DNA of 64,000 nucleotides from Phoenix dactylifera (taxonomy: Eukaryota; Streptophyta; Magnoliopsida; Arecales; Arecaceae), in the NCBI RefSeq assembly GCF_009389715.1, contig NC_052401.1:5188071-5252070 (forward strand), read 5' to 3'. Below, piece after piece: positions 46,763 through 58,400 of the stretch (the stretch's first letter is position 1; every line of letters begins with the position of its first letter). Under the pieces are notes generated by a model. It was given only the letters and a program-made list of their open reading frames with translations. It made no database searches and was not told the DNA's origin. The translations under genes were made by a program, and so were the position numbers.

Positions 46763-47770
46763 AATCTTTGTGTGCATAGTTTATACCTGCTACAAACTTA
46801 AAATTTTCACTTGAAGCCTGCCAATCATGCCAGAGGTTTGAGATTTAAACCAATACCCTCTCATTGTTGGTATTAAACTAATTGTGATCTGGTGCATGAT
46901 ACTCGGAAACTTGGAGAAAAATAGAGTGGTGATGGATTGCGGTGCTTATAATAAAGTAACTTGCATCAAAATTTTTAGAAACAATACTCTCAATTCGAAT
47001 ACACAACCTTCTCATGTGACATAGTAAATGAAACATCCTTGATGAACCAAAATAATTTTCCATGCGGGCATCAAATAGTGACCATTGTACCATTTTTGAA
47101 GGTCCTTTGTTGCATTACATTTTAGTACTGTAAATCACATTTACATATGGGTAAATATTTGATCAGTAATTCTTGCATTATAATAACTTATGGTAGAGAC
47201 CTTGGATTTCCTAGGCTGCAGGCTTGCACAGATAATTTCCTCAATCAAATTACAGCAAAAATTGCACTTTAGTGGTACAGCATTCAGAGCTCGGTTGCTC
47301 AATAAGCTACAACAACAGATTATAATTATAACATACTTATTTGTTATCATTACTTACCTAGTACCTACTAGTATTAGCTTTGTTTTTATCCTTTGTAAAA
47401 GAATACGTATTTCTTGTTATTTGGCAAATGAAAAGCTTTAGTTTTGGGCGCTATAAGCTTTTGTTCTGAAATCTAACCCTCTCCGTTCTTGATTCAAAAA
47501 CTCGAACGTTGTGATCCAACGGTCGACAACTGCCGCGGAAACTATAACCGCTTAGTTCCCGCCATATTCTGTCCAATCCAATCCCCTCCTTTTAAACCAA
47601 CTCTTCTGTGCTTCTTCATCCCTTCCGTCTTCCTCCATCTATATTCTCCCTCCCGCTGTGGCTTCTCCACCCTCTCGGCCTCGCTTGGCTCGCCCTGTGT
47701 CCGCCGCAGGGCCGGCCAAGTGTCCGGCGATCCAGTGGCAAACCGGAGGAGTCTCCCTCTGGCATTGCCG

Positions 47771-50700
47771 ATGGATAGTTTCCAGCCATTCGATAATCTC
47801 CCTGATTCGACTGAATTCCTTCCTCAAGAGGATGATGTCCTCCAATTCCTTGAATTCTCCGACCCGGACTACACCCAGCCTCTTGCTCTCCCTGCGCCAC
47901 CCGATGTTGAATCCACTATGGAATTGTCCGGCATGATGCAGGACGCATCATTTTGGGATTTCGATGTTCAACAGCCGGCAAACGAGCAGTTTGCGCCGGC
48001 CGATCACGGAGTTGGGAATTTTGAAGCCTTGCCACCGGTCAATCAGGTGATTCCGGCGGCAACCACCCCTGAGGTCTCGCCGCCCGCCATAGATTGCAGC
48101 GGATGCCAAGCGTTGAGAGAAGTGGTTCATTCCAACGGTGTGTTGTGTTGCATCTCACCGTTTAACGGTCTCAGACTATGATTTTAAGGCATTACTTTCG
48201 CTTCTATATTTGTTATTGGAACGAAGGGAATTGATGATGATCTTTGTATGATTAGGATCACAAAATATGAAGCTTTCGATCCATGGAGGGCCTGGCACTT
48301 TCTATCATGCGATACTCGATGTCTACCACAACATCCATGGCTTTCCACGGGCTGCAGAGCAATCCTACATCGAGTAAGAAAGAACAGTTTAACAAGTCAA
48401 TGATTGATCCCCATGCTCCATTATTAATCACATAATCCGTTATAATTCTTGAAATTGAGGCTCGAATGCTCTCACAAAATTAAATAAATATAAACTAATT
48501 TTGAGACCACGGTTCGCCGTACTGACCCGAATTGGATAGTATAGGATATACCGTACCATACCAATTCGGTACCGGTACTCAGTATGAATGATATATTGAT
48601 ACTTGGTATGTCGGAAAAATTTTGTTACCAGTAGCACTGGTATGGGTCTAGTATTGAGATGGCAAATTTTGCTTGAGACACTAACAATGGGTCTTTGAAT
48701 AGCTTTCTTGTTGCTTCTTTATTTGAAGTCAGGTCCTTTAAAACAGTACTTCTTTTCTTAATGTTTCCTGGGGCTCGAGGCAGGGGCTCGGACACTTTCC
48801 AAGTTTATAGGATCCCTAAATCATATTATTTGTGTTTTGTCAGAGCCACAATTAACCATTCTTTGATACAATGTTGTAACTCAACGGTGTTACAACAACC
48901 AACATCCCAAACTTCGCTGCTCCTCAGTTGCTTCTCCAGTTGCAAAGAAATGTTTCCAGAGCCATTCCAACTGGTGAAATACAAGATGCTTCTTTCTAAA
49001 TGGAGAATGTAATTAAGTAGTGAAGTAGCTTCAGCTTTGGTTCTTGAAACATTACTCTGCCATTTATATTTCTTAAAAGTGCCATATATACAACCATCTT
49101 AACCACTTTATTTGAACTGGATTAATGCACCTTCTTTGTTTTAACCAGAGATACAAACAACTGAAATTCACATTCTTAACTTGCACCCACCATTTGAGCA
49201 TCATCGCACCTCAAATAACTGGCAACGAATTATAGATCATTACTACTTTTACAAAAAAGAAAATTCGAGGGAAAGATTAGGCTCTAATAGTCTAATTAGA
49301 TTCATTGAGATAATGGAGAAGGACCTCAAAGGACACTATTGCACAATTTGTATGTCGAAGACTTAAATTCTCTCTTCTTTTGGTATGTTTCATGATGTGC
49401 AGTCTCCGCACCCGAAGCTTCGATTGGGTGAAGAAGTTCCTAATCAATTATGGCCTGGTTCGAGTGCGTGATAATTATATTATCCTGCAGGATTCCCTCT
49501 CTGTCTTCTGTGATGCTCTATGTGCAAACATGAGATATGAGGTGGCCAGCACCAATGCTGTCAATGTATCAACTTCACCAGAATCAGGTGCTGTTTTTTT
49601 CTTCCTCATATGCATGGAGACTCCGAGCTTCATGCCGGATCCACCTTAACTTTTGTATGATTACTTCGTTATAGGGTTATGTCAATCCAGGCCGATAGAA
49701 GTGGATCGCAGTCATCCTGTTCGAACTCTCAAGACTGGAATTGCTGCACAGGTATGTATTGAAGACTATGTTGTCACCTCTTTTATTTATAAATGCTGCT
49801 CAGAGATCTTCCTAATTATCCAGCAAACTCTCTGGCTTCATGAATTAAAGAGATCTCCTGAAATTTTGGAATGCTGACAACTACTTAGACATTCAGGGAT
49901 ACTATGAATTGTACACAAACTGCAATTGATTTGTTCATAAAATCATTATAGAGTTGCATCATGTAATGTTTTTTTCAGTAGATTCTTTTTATTTCTCTCC
50001 TTCATAATAAGTTAGATCTGTTAGACCAATGCAAGCAAAAGAAAAAAGAAAGAAAGAAAGAAAGAGAGAAAACTTGCCACCATGTTGGCACTTTCAGAAA
50101 AGTAGGCAGTGTGACCTCAATATAAACACAAGTACCAACAACACTGGCCCAACTTCACCTTTCCTTCTTCTTTCACTTCCCAGTAACTTCATCTATGTGC
50201 TCCAGGACGAAGACACGTTTAATCATTTTTACAGTCTATTTTGGCTTTGATGATGGCTTTATTTCTGAAACTACCATTTGAAGAGTCCATTTTGTAAATG
50301 GATTGTAGTCTGTAGAATGTGAAAAGATATCAATTTGTTACCATCTACATATCTCTTGACATAAATGTTATGTGTAGCGAATGGTCTAACTCCATCAAAT
50401 TGAACAAAACAAATTAGACACTATATGGAGGAGCAGCTCTAGCATAGTTCAGAGGCCACATGTTCTTTAACATTTCTGTTGTTATTCTTCATCAAAATAG
50501 ATATGGTACTCTTGGTTCCAACATTTTTTCCTGATTTTTTTCTTCTTAGTCATGTAATGATTTTCTTTTTCCCTAATGGTCTCATTTATACCAGAGGGAG
50601 AGAACTGGAAGCATGCAGTTGAGGGACTTGGTTGATTATTTTCACCTTCCAATAGCAGATGCTGCTAAGGAGCTTGGCATATGTACTACTGCTCTTAAGA

Positions 50701-51029
50701 AGATTTGTAGAAAACATGGAATGCCCAGATGGCCTCAGCGAAAGGTCTCATTCTCTCTCTCTCTCTAACACACACACACACGCACACAGAGACACAAATA
50801 CAAAACTAAATGCCTCTGAACTCCATGAACGTATGCCAAATGCTGGAATGAGTTCTTCTAACAAAACATTCTTTTAGAAATGAGGCAGATCAAAAGCATA
50901 GATAAGAGGATCTCAACCCTGCAACGAGGTTTGCATGCTGAAGCTGGCGAAGGAGCTGCGAGAACTCAAGTTGAGATTGAGAGGCTCAAAGTTGAGAAGG
51001 CACGGATTTGTGCTGGTCTACCACCATAG
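47771..51029 (+). CDS. RWP-RK domain (RKD-like) transcription factor
   Basis: Exons are 47771-48137, 48256-48373, 49403-49587, 49675-49751, 50595-50744 and 50889-51029, giving 345 residues with all phases consistent. The N-terminus is acidic (MDSFQPFDNLPDSTEF, then EDD and FSDPDY), as in activation regions. The RWP-RK DNA-binding domain occupies about 252-305: AAKELGICTTALKKICRKHG leads into RWPQRK at 294-299 and then IKSIDKRISTLQ. A Leu/Ile-spaced helix that could form a coiled coil runs to the end. RWP-RK proteins without a NLP GAF or PB1 domain are the RKD class, which controls egg-cell and embryo identity in Arabidopsis; a similar role here is inference. Exon 6 uses the acceptor GAGGCAG, because the earlier AG would give an immediate stop. 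Start 47771 is the first good Met; the frame is open further upstream. AATAAA is at 51154-51159. Confidence 0.9.
48505..48660. repeat. GGTAC-rich dispersed repeat in intron 2 of the RWP-RK gene
   Basis: Phrases such as CCGTACCATACC and CGGTACCGGTACTC recall those near 22370 and 61400. The ends are not defined. Confidence 0.5.
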
Positions 51030-52528
51030 GTTGGCATGGGGAAACATCACGTATCCAAATCATGGAGGTTGTAAAGACTTTGTCACTTTGGCAATTGCTA
51101 CGATGGAAGTGATATTGTCTACAGATTCTTTGACATGATTATTAAATCTGTGAAATAAAGATAAAGAAGCGGTGCTCTGTTTTTTTTTTTTTTTTTTTTT
51201 TATATTGATGAGAAGGAAGAGATGCTTTGTTGCTTGTTTATATCGAAATGGTTCTTTACTTTTCCAAATACAATTCTCAATAGCCTCTCTGAATCCCTGT
51301 TCATCTTTAAAATGGTAAAACCATTAGCAAATACTGTCCTCAGTTCCATTTGAATCAACTAGCTAGGAGTAAAGTGGTGCCTATTATATGAAGAAAGTTG
51401 ATAAAATATTGAAGAAATTTAAGGGGTGAGTATCCCATATATTGATTTTTTATACAATTTTTATTATCTTAGAAATATTGTGTTACTATTTTAAGATTTC
51501 CTATTTTCTTATATCTCATTCATAGTATTAGTCAAGGATTTGTGACAACCTTCTTCTTTTGCCATCCTCCTAACCATGAGATCTTTTGTCATAGTTTTCT
51601 TTATATGTATATAACAACCCAAGACACATCCAAAAAGAAAGCCATAAGATATTATTTAGATTCTTTGGATATGTGACAACCTTCTTCTTTCATCGCCCTA
51701 TCAATCATCAGATATTCTTATGATAGCTTTTTCTTTTGTACATGTAATATTTCTAGAACCTCATCCAAGAAGACTAGTCGGAAGATATTATTTAGACTTT
51801 TTAGCTTTGTATAAGTATCCAATATTTTTTAACGTATAATTAATATAGGACTAAATACAAGCATGGACGAGTCCTCATATACATATACTTTCCTCATTTA
51901 AACCTGATGTTCTTGCCAGACTATGGATCCAAATTTAGTCAAATCTAATCACAAACACCACGATTGGTATGTAATCGGTCCTAAAGAGGCTAGTGTTATA
52001 GTGTTCCATAGTGTCATGCATAGGATCCATTCTTATACTATTTTTAATGATTCAGAATTTTATCTAAAAAGGCTAGCCAAAAGGTATTATTTGGGTGTTT
52101 CCTAAAAAGACTAACCAAAAGGTATTGTTTAAGTTTCTTATATTGTTTAAGTACCTAAGATCTTTCTGGTACACAATTAATATGGGAATAAACACATACA
52201 TATATGAGTCTTCACACGCTTCTCTTGTTTAAACCCAAGCATTCCACAAGGTTAAGAGTCAAAATCTAATCAAATCTAATCATAATCAACACAATTAGCC
52301 TATGGTCGGCACTACAAGGATCAATGATGTGGTATCCCTTAGTTATACATGGGCAATTGATCGGATCCACTCTGATAATATTTACAATGACTCAATACCT
52401 CAAGCAAAAAAATTAGTCAAGAAGATATTATTTGAGTTTTTTGAGAAAAGTAGAGGAAAGCTTTCATGGCCTCTTGCAACCATGGTGCAGATTATAGCCA
52501 ATCCTCCTTGATCAGAGGCATCTTACCC

Positions 52529-52577
<49 letters not shown>

Positions 52578-52580
52578 GCA
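52529..52580. repeat. (TC)n-(AC)n microsatellite
   Basis: About 14 TC units followed by about 10 AC units. Confidence 0.93.
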
Positions 52581-53174
52581 CACACTAGTGATGAAGTGAA
52601 AAGAAGATGTTGAAAATCTGAAAATAATAGGACTGGTTTTTTTTTCCAACAATGGTTTAGTGGTATTATCACATAAACTCTATAAATCCCTTTTGAGGTT
52701 TTTTCCCTTTCTTTTTGGTGCGTATGTGTGTGTGTGTGAGTTCCTTTTGAGAATTTTCAACACAAAAAATACCAATGCTAACATGTGATTTTCTAGTACA
52801 ATGGAAACATAAGTGAAAACATGTATCTGCGACTCAACTTCAGATACTTTCACATGAGCCTAAATTTTGCCATTGGGTGGTCTTGTGAAACGTGTATCTG
52901 CGTGCATGCATGTGGTTGTACGTGAGAGTGAGATTCCACCTCATGTGACGAGTATAATGGAAACAGAAGTGAAAACTCTGGCCGCACAGTTTCACAGAGG
53001 GAGAAGCAATACTCTCCTTGGAGCTGCAAAAAGGATCTGAAGGACAAAGAAGGATCTGTTTGTTGGTAGTTTGGTGCTGAAAACGAAGTTCTTGAACACT
53101 CCTTTGACACCTCCAATCCCTGCTATGATTGAGACGAACAAAACCAAGATAGCAAGGATGGCATGTGTTATACC

Positions 53175-53302
53175 CTTCGGCATCTAAAAGAAGGCCAAAA
53201 GCTATAGTCTTACGCTTTAGAATATAGAGAGGCTTACACTTCGGCATCTAAAAGAAGGCCAAAAGCTACAGTGTTATGCTTTAGAATATAGAGAGGCTTG
53301 GG
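53175..53302. repeat. 64-bp tandem duplication
   Basis: The unit beginning CTTCGGCATCTAAAAG at 53175 recurs at 53239 with only a few differences, so this is a fairly recent duplication. Confidence 0.92.
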
Positions 53303-55400
53303 CTGATATAGATAACTTTGAATATAAAGGACAGGTCACCATCACCTGTAGACCATAGTTTTCATACCGAATCTATGTAAATTAATATGTCTCATTTAAT
53401 GCGAGGAAGACCAAGGGGAGACTTGGAAGTCGTATGCCGAGATATTCTGTATACCCAAAGTCTGTCGTCTTTCATCCAACCCTTGGAATAAATTCTTTTG
53501 AAGACATTTATGAGAGTTGTTCCGTATAGGTCATGTGGATATTCCAATCATGTAGTTGTAAACAGTTGATTTTTTTGGATAATAAGATATTCCATTTATC
53601 TTCTCTTGAAAAAAAAGAGAAAAGAGTTGGAAGTACGCAAGAATATAAAAATTAAATATACCAATGGGAACCTTTCTGTAGCATGGAGTCCAACCATTAT
53701 TGAGAAATATATATTTTTTTTTGCTTTAATATAATGTTTTACATGCATGCAAGAAATCAAGTAAATTAATGAAGAAAGATGATAACGAACCGTGCAAACA
53801 TAAATGGATTCTTTTCCTAAAGACTCATTTTAACAAAGGTCTGTGCCTTTTATTATAATTTTTTTTTTTTTCTTTTCATGGCTCAGGGTAAAATTATCTT
53901 TGGTTTTCCACTTAATTGAGACAATTCCCCACCACTTTTTTGGACTTCTCACCAGAAAGCCAATGCCATCTAGATTGATTCTTCTTTTCTTTCATTTTGA
54001 AGTCTATATATATCCAACATGTTTTAATGTAATGATTTAATATTTTGTCTATAAATAATAATTTTATATATTAGGAAATGAAAGGCAATGGCAAAATAAG
54101 ATATATGAGAAAACCAAATTTTAACAAATGGAAGATGGTTTTCTCAAAAAAGGAAAAGGGGGTGGGGGAGGTGGTTGGTTAGTTCTTTGGTTAGGAAATG
54201 TTGGATGTAAGCGAAATATCATAATAGAAATATATTATTGCACAGAAAATTGGTTATCAGGCTCTTGTCACAAATGCTCCACAAGATACTCATCTAAATA
54301 TAGATTCTTATTTATAAATGGTTTAAGTAACATCAATGTATATCTAATATCTTGTTTTTTTCATAATTTTAGTGTTTTATTTGCTAGCATGTTAGTCTTT
54401 TTAAGAGAATGCTTGAAAGTATTCAATCCATGTAAGTAGGAAATAAAAATGCCTGGCATAGAAGTAGGAATAGCTTCTATAATGGTTAGACACTAAAATA
54501 GATGGGTGAGCGGTTAAGGTTTGAATAACAAGTATTCGTTTCTTTCATGCATTATTTTACATCACTGTTATAACTTACATGCTTTAAAGATTAATCATAT
54601 AGAGTAATGTAAAGAACTTGAAAGACCCTTGATTGCAATAGAATTGGTCTTCGACATTAAACTTGATGACTCATATGTAGGATGTTGATAAATAAAGTTT
54701 GATATTCAAGAGTATAAAAGTACTTATCCATAGCTTACAAAAATAATGCATTATTTGGAGACAATACACTTGTTCTATATTTGTATTTTCTCAGTTTGTT
54801 ATTCTAGATCGTGAAATAACTAGTATCCTTTTCTTAGTTGCAATACTTAGTAGTTGTAGTGGTAATAATAACATTATTTTTTATTAGTTAGTGAGAATCG
54901 AATCATATAATGCAAAGTCAAATGTTGACCTAGGCTAATTAAATTCCTTTAGGGGGCAAACACAAAATCAAACGTTTTGGTACTTTAATCATTAATAATC
55001 TTAAATTGTTTCCTCCAACCCTTTCCTAAAAAAGACATCCTACCATGTATTCATCCACAACATCCATCCCAAAATTAAATACCCAAATTAAGAAACCAAT
55101 TAATTCCTCCCCGCCCCTTTCCTCATTTTAGGCCACAAATGGCTCAGCACCGCGCCATGCCACAAACAGCAAACTCCCTTCATATCCACTCTTCGGCCGT
55201 CACGTAAACTAACGGCATGGGACCCACAACAAATTCAAAAAAAGTAGCTCATCCCGAGAAAAACGTCCCCGACTCCCGAGACTAGCATACACCGACCCCA
55301 ACACCGAATCCCGCTCAACCCCCGCTGCATCACCACCGTCCGATCGCTGTTCCCGCTAATAGGAAGAGATCCACTATATCCGACTCACACCCTCCGTCCT

Positions 55401-55451
55401 CTATATAAAAAATTGGTCTCTCTCTTCTCCTTCTCCGAGAGAGAGAGAGAG
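55401..55451 (+). promoter_or_regulatory. TATA box and GA-rich leader of the zinc-finger gene
   Basis: CTATATAAAA at 55401-55410 is a strong TATA box about 50 bp before the ATG, so the leader would be very short (about 15-25 nt) and consist mostly of CT then GA repeat ending directly at the ATG at 55452. Confidence 0.65.
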
Positions 55452-58400
55452 ATGGGTTCTTCGAATAGACTCCAAGCGGCCTTCAAACCCCCGAAGCGAG
55501 AGCTCGCACCCTACCTTCCCCCGGGTTCGAACCCTAACCCTAACCGTAATCTTGCGGGATCTTCCACGGCGGCGGGAGCGGCGATGGCGGAGGGGGGAGT
55601 TACGGCGGTGGTGGTGGAGGGGGCGGAGGAGGACGAGGTGCTGAGGGACGCGGGGGCTCTGTCTCGGGAGGATGTGCTGCGCCGGCGGTTGCGGCGGGTG
55701 AGGCAGCTGGAGAGACTCTACCGGCGGAAATACTGGGCGCTGATGGATGAGCTGCGGGTGCGGCACCGGGATTACTACTGGGTTTTCGGGTTGAGTCCGG
55801 TGGAGGAGGAGGGTAGAGGGAGGGGGTCGGATGATGGTGGGATGGGGTTGGGATTAGGGTTTAGAAAGGGGAAGAGTAATAATAATGGGGGGGTGGAGGA
55901 GAAGCGGTGCGCGTTTTCTGGGTGTAAGACGAAGCCGATGCCATTGACGAGTTATTGCCATAGCCACATACTCTCGGATAGCAAGCAGACGTTGTATAAG
56001 CCTTGCAGTTATGTTATAAGGAGGTATGGACTGGAACCTGCTCTGAAAGTTGAATCCCTTCTCTTTTTTTTCCGTTTTATCTTTTGCGAGGTTTTGTGGA
56101 TTAGGGGTTTGATTATGATTCAGTGAGGACTGAGGATAGTCTTGATTTTAGGCTTCTGTTGGGGTGCTTTGGTTATGTTTTGTTTTGTTTTGTTTTTCAA
56201 TCCTAGATCAAGATCTAGGATTTAGGAATTCAAAGATTCCCCTTCTTACGCGGTTTGTGGAAAGCACATTCAATGTTTAAAAAAAGTTTAGTCATGCTTT
56301 CTGTTCTGAAGTTGCTTTCTGAAACTTTTTTTCCTGATTGAGTGGTTCTTTCTGAATGTTTCATTATATGTTCTTGATGATATTATAAGTATTGGTTGGC
56401 GGAACCAATACCAGAAGGGGTAGCGTCCGGCAACTGGTGCAGCATGGTAAAGGACCATACCATGCCATTCCGGGGCATCTAACACAGAGAGAGCCGGAGA
56501 GGGAGGGGGAGAAGGAGAGAGAGGAAGAGGGAGAGGGAGGAAGGGAGGGAGAGGGAGGAAGGGAGGGAGAGAGGCCGAGAGAGGGCTTGAATGCCCTCGT
56601 CGACAGGGGGGTGCTTTTTTTTTTCATTTTGAAACGGGGAATGATGCCTTTTTTTTGTAAACTTCGAATTGAAATCAGGCAAATCGTTTTCCAATTTCAG
56701 TTCGCAGGTTACAACCAAAAAAAAAATTGCGTTTTGAATCTGTGGTTGAATCATGCCGGTAACCGACCGGTCCGATTCGACACGCCCAGACCCAGCTGGT
56801 TCGACACGGCTCAGCATACCTTAGTTACATTAATCATGTTTGCAGATTGGCAAAATCAAATAAGCGCATAATTTATGCTAGAATCTTATGGGCACATTTA
56901 AGTAAGTTTACACATTAAAAAAAGGATCTTAGGTGTGTGAATGTGTTTCCTATGCAGTGAAAAGCTCTCCTATTCGTAGCATTTGGAAAGCTCAGGGTAA
57001 TTTTCTTCCATGTAAGTGCTAGAAGTGTCCAAACTTGAGTTCTGAGAAAACATGTTCTGAAAACTTGATCTCTGCTGTTTGTTTTGGACTTTGGAGGAAA
57101 TGGAAAACAGGAATTGCAACTTTGGCATTAAAATGACCGTTAAATTATCATTACTATCACATAATTAAATGGCCAATCTGTGAGGGGGAAGTGACTGGCA
57201 CAGCATTTAATGAGCATTATAAGCCCCTAGTTATCCACATCGAATTTGACTGCAGAGCTGCGTTGGAAGATAGGTGCAACATTTTTTTGCTGAATGATAG
57301 ACATATGCAATCTGGAGACACTCACTGAAACAAAGACCAGCAACTACACATTTTTGGATGAAGTGAAGTTTGGATTGCTCTACACACTTTTGGATGAACT
57401 GCAGTTCAGGTTCCTCACATCAAATGAGACACAACCTTTATATTGTTGTGGGATTCTATGACTTCTAACCTTTAGTATAGTGCAAAATGATGACTTCTAG
57501 TGTCACATTGTCCAGTATTTATACTTCACCTCAAACAATACAAAACAAAACAAGAAAAAAGAAAAAGGAAAGAAAACTCAAATAAGGTGGAGCATAGGTT
57601 TCAAAAAAGAAAGCATCATAGACAGTATGTGCTGCCATATATTAGTACACGTCAGAGCATTGTACTTCAACTAAATTGTTAGAAGGGTATGAACCCCTTT
57701 GTCATGTTAGTAACATGGCAACTTAGTACATGTCATTATCAAGGACTCAAGTCCTAGCGGGATGTCTCGTGAAACACTAAGTCTGGGTACCATCCCAAGT
57801 GCCGGGATAGGACTGCCTTTTCATTGTCTCAGCATCTTGATTGACACGTCTTGGGACATCCTCTGTTCTAAGTGTCGGGACAGGGTGGCACGGTAGTGCA
57901 TCATGTTCCATGAGAAAACTGGGACAACTCCATCCCATGGAAGTTAAAACCTTGGTCATTATATAAAATATGTTCTGGATGTGTTCTTTGCTTAATTTTA
58001 CTTACATTTATATCCTTAATTTAAACCACTTCATTATTTATCATTATACTATATTGTTGATAATATAATGTATCATACATAAAAAGAGCTAGATTTGCAT
58101 ACACTTGAGTGGGTCTCCGCTTAGATTTGGTCATGTCTACATTAAACAATGGGAGTTTAATATTGATATGAGCCATTGAATATGATCTACTATATCTAAA
58201 CCATAATGTTGATTTGCCTAGGCTAGGCAGTGGATCCTCTGTATGGCCTACTAGGCAAGCACCTAGGCATGTAGGTGGCTTCATTGGAAGGAAAGTCTTT
58301 GAAGCTTTTACCATGCATCTCTTTAACTATAGACATAAATAGATGTGTATATACCATATATACACTCTTTTTCACCATATATAATATCAGAAATTCTATT

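Larger units (their letters stand above)
43403..47770. other. Intergenic, 4.4 kb, microsatellites and tandem duplications
   Basis: No gene is supported. Contents are a 66-bp imperfect tandem repeat near 45098-45230, (AT)n at 45579-45643, a roughly 160-bp tandem duplication at 45725-46022, a compound TG/TA microsatellite at 46146-46380, and (AATA)n at 46722-46761. The last 300 bp before 47771 are the promoter and leader of the RWP-RK gene. Confidence 0.7.
51160..55400. other. Intergenic, 4.2 kb, no supported gene
   Basis: This is AT-rich DNA. It has a run of about 22 T at 51180-51201, imperfect repeats of about 130 bp at 51540-52140 sharing TGTGACAACCTTCTTC and TATTATTTAG phrases, (TC)n-(AC)n at 52529-52580, and a 64-bp tandem duplication at 53175-53302. 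A small minus-strand frame at 52992-53183 could encode a membrane helix, but I cannot support it. Confidence 0.6.

Noticed and set aside
49181-49366. Open frame between exons 2 and 3 of the RWP-RK gene
   Set aside because: Its acceptor leads to a stop in the needed phase, while exon 2 joins 49403 in frame with a sequence that continues the protein; no domain match.
52992-53183. 63-codon minus-strand frame with a hydrophobic start
   Set aside because: A single possible membrane helix is not enough, and it overlaps other random frames.
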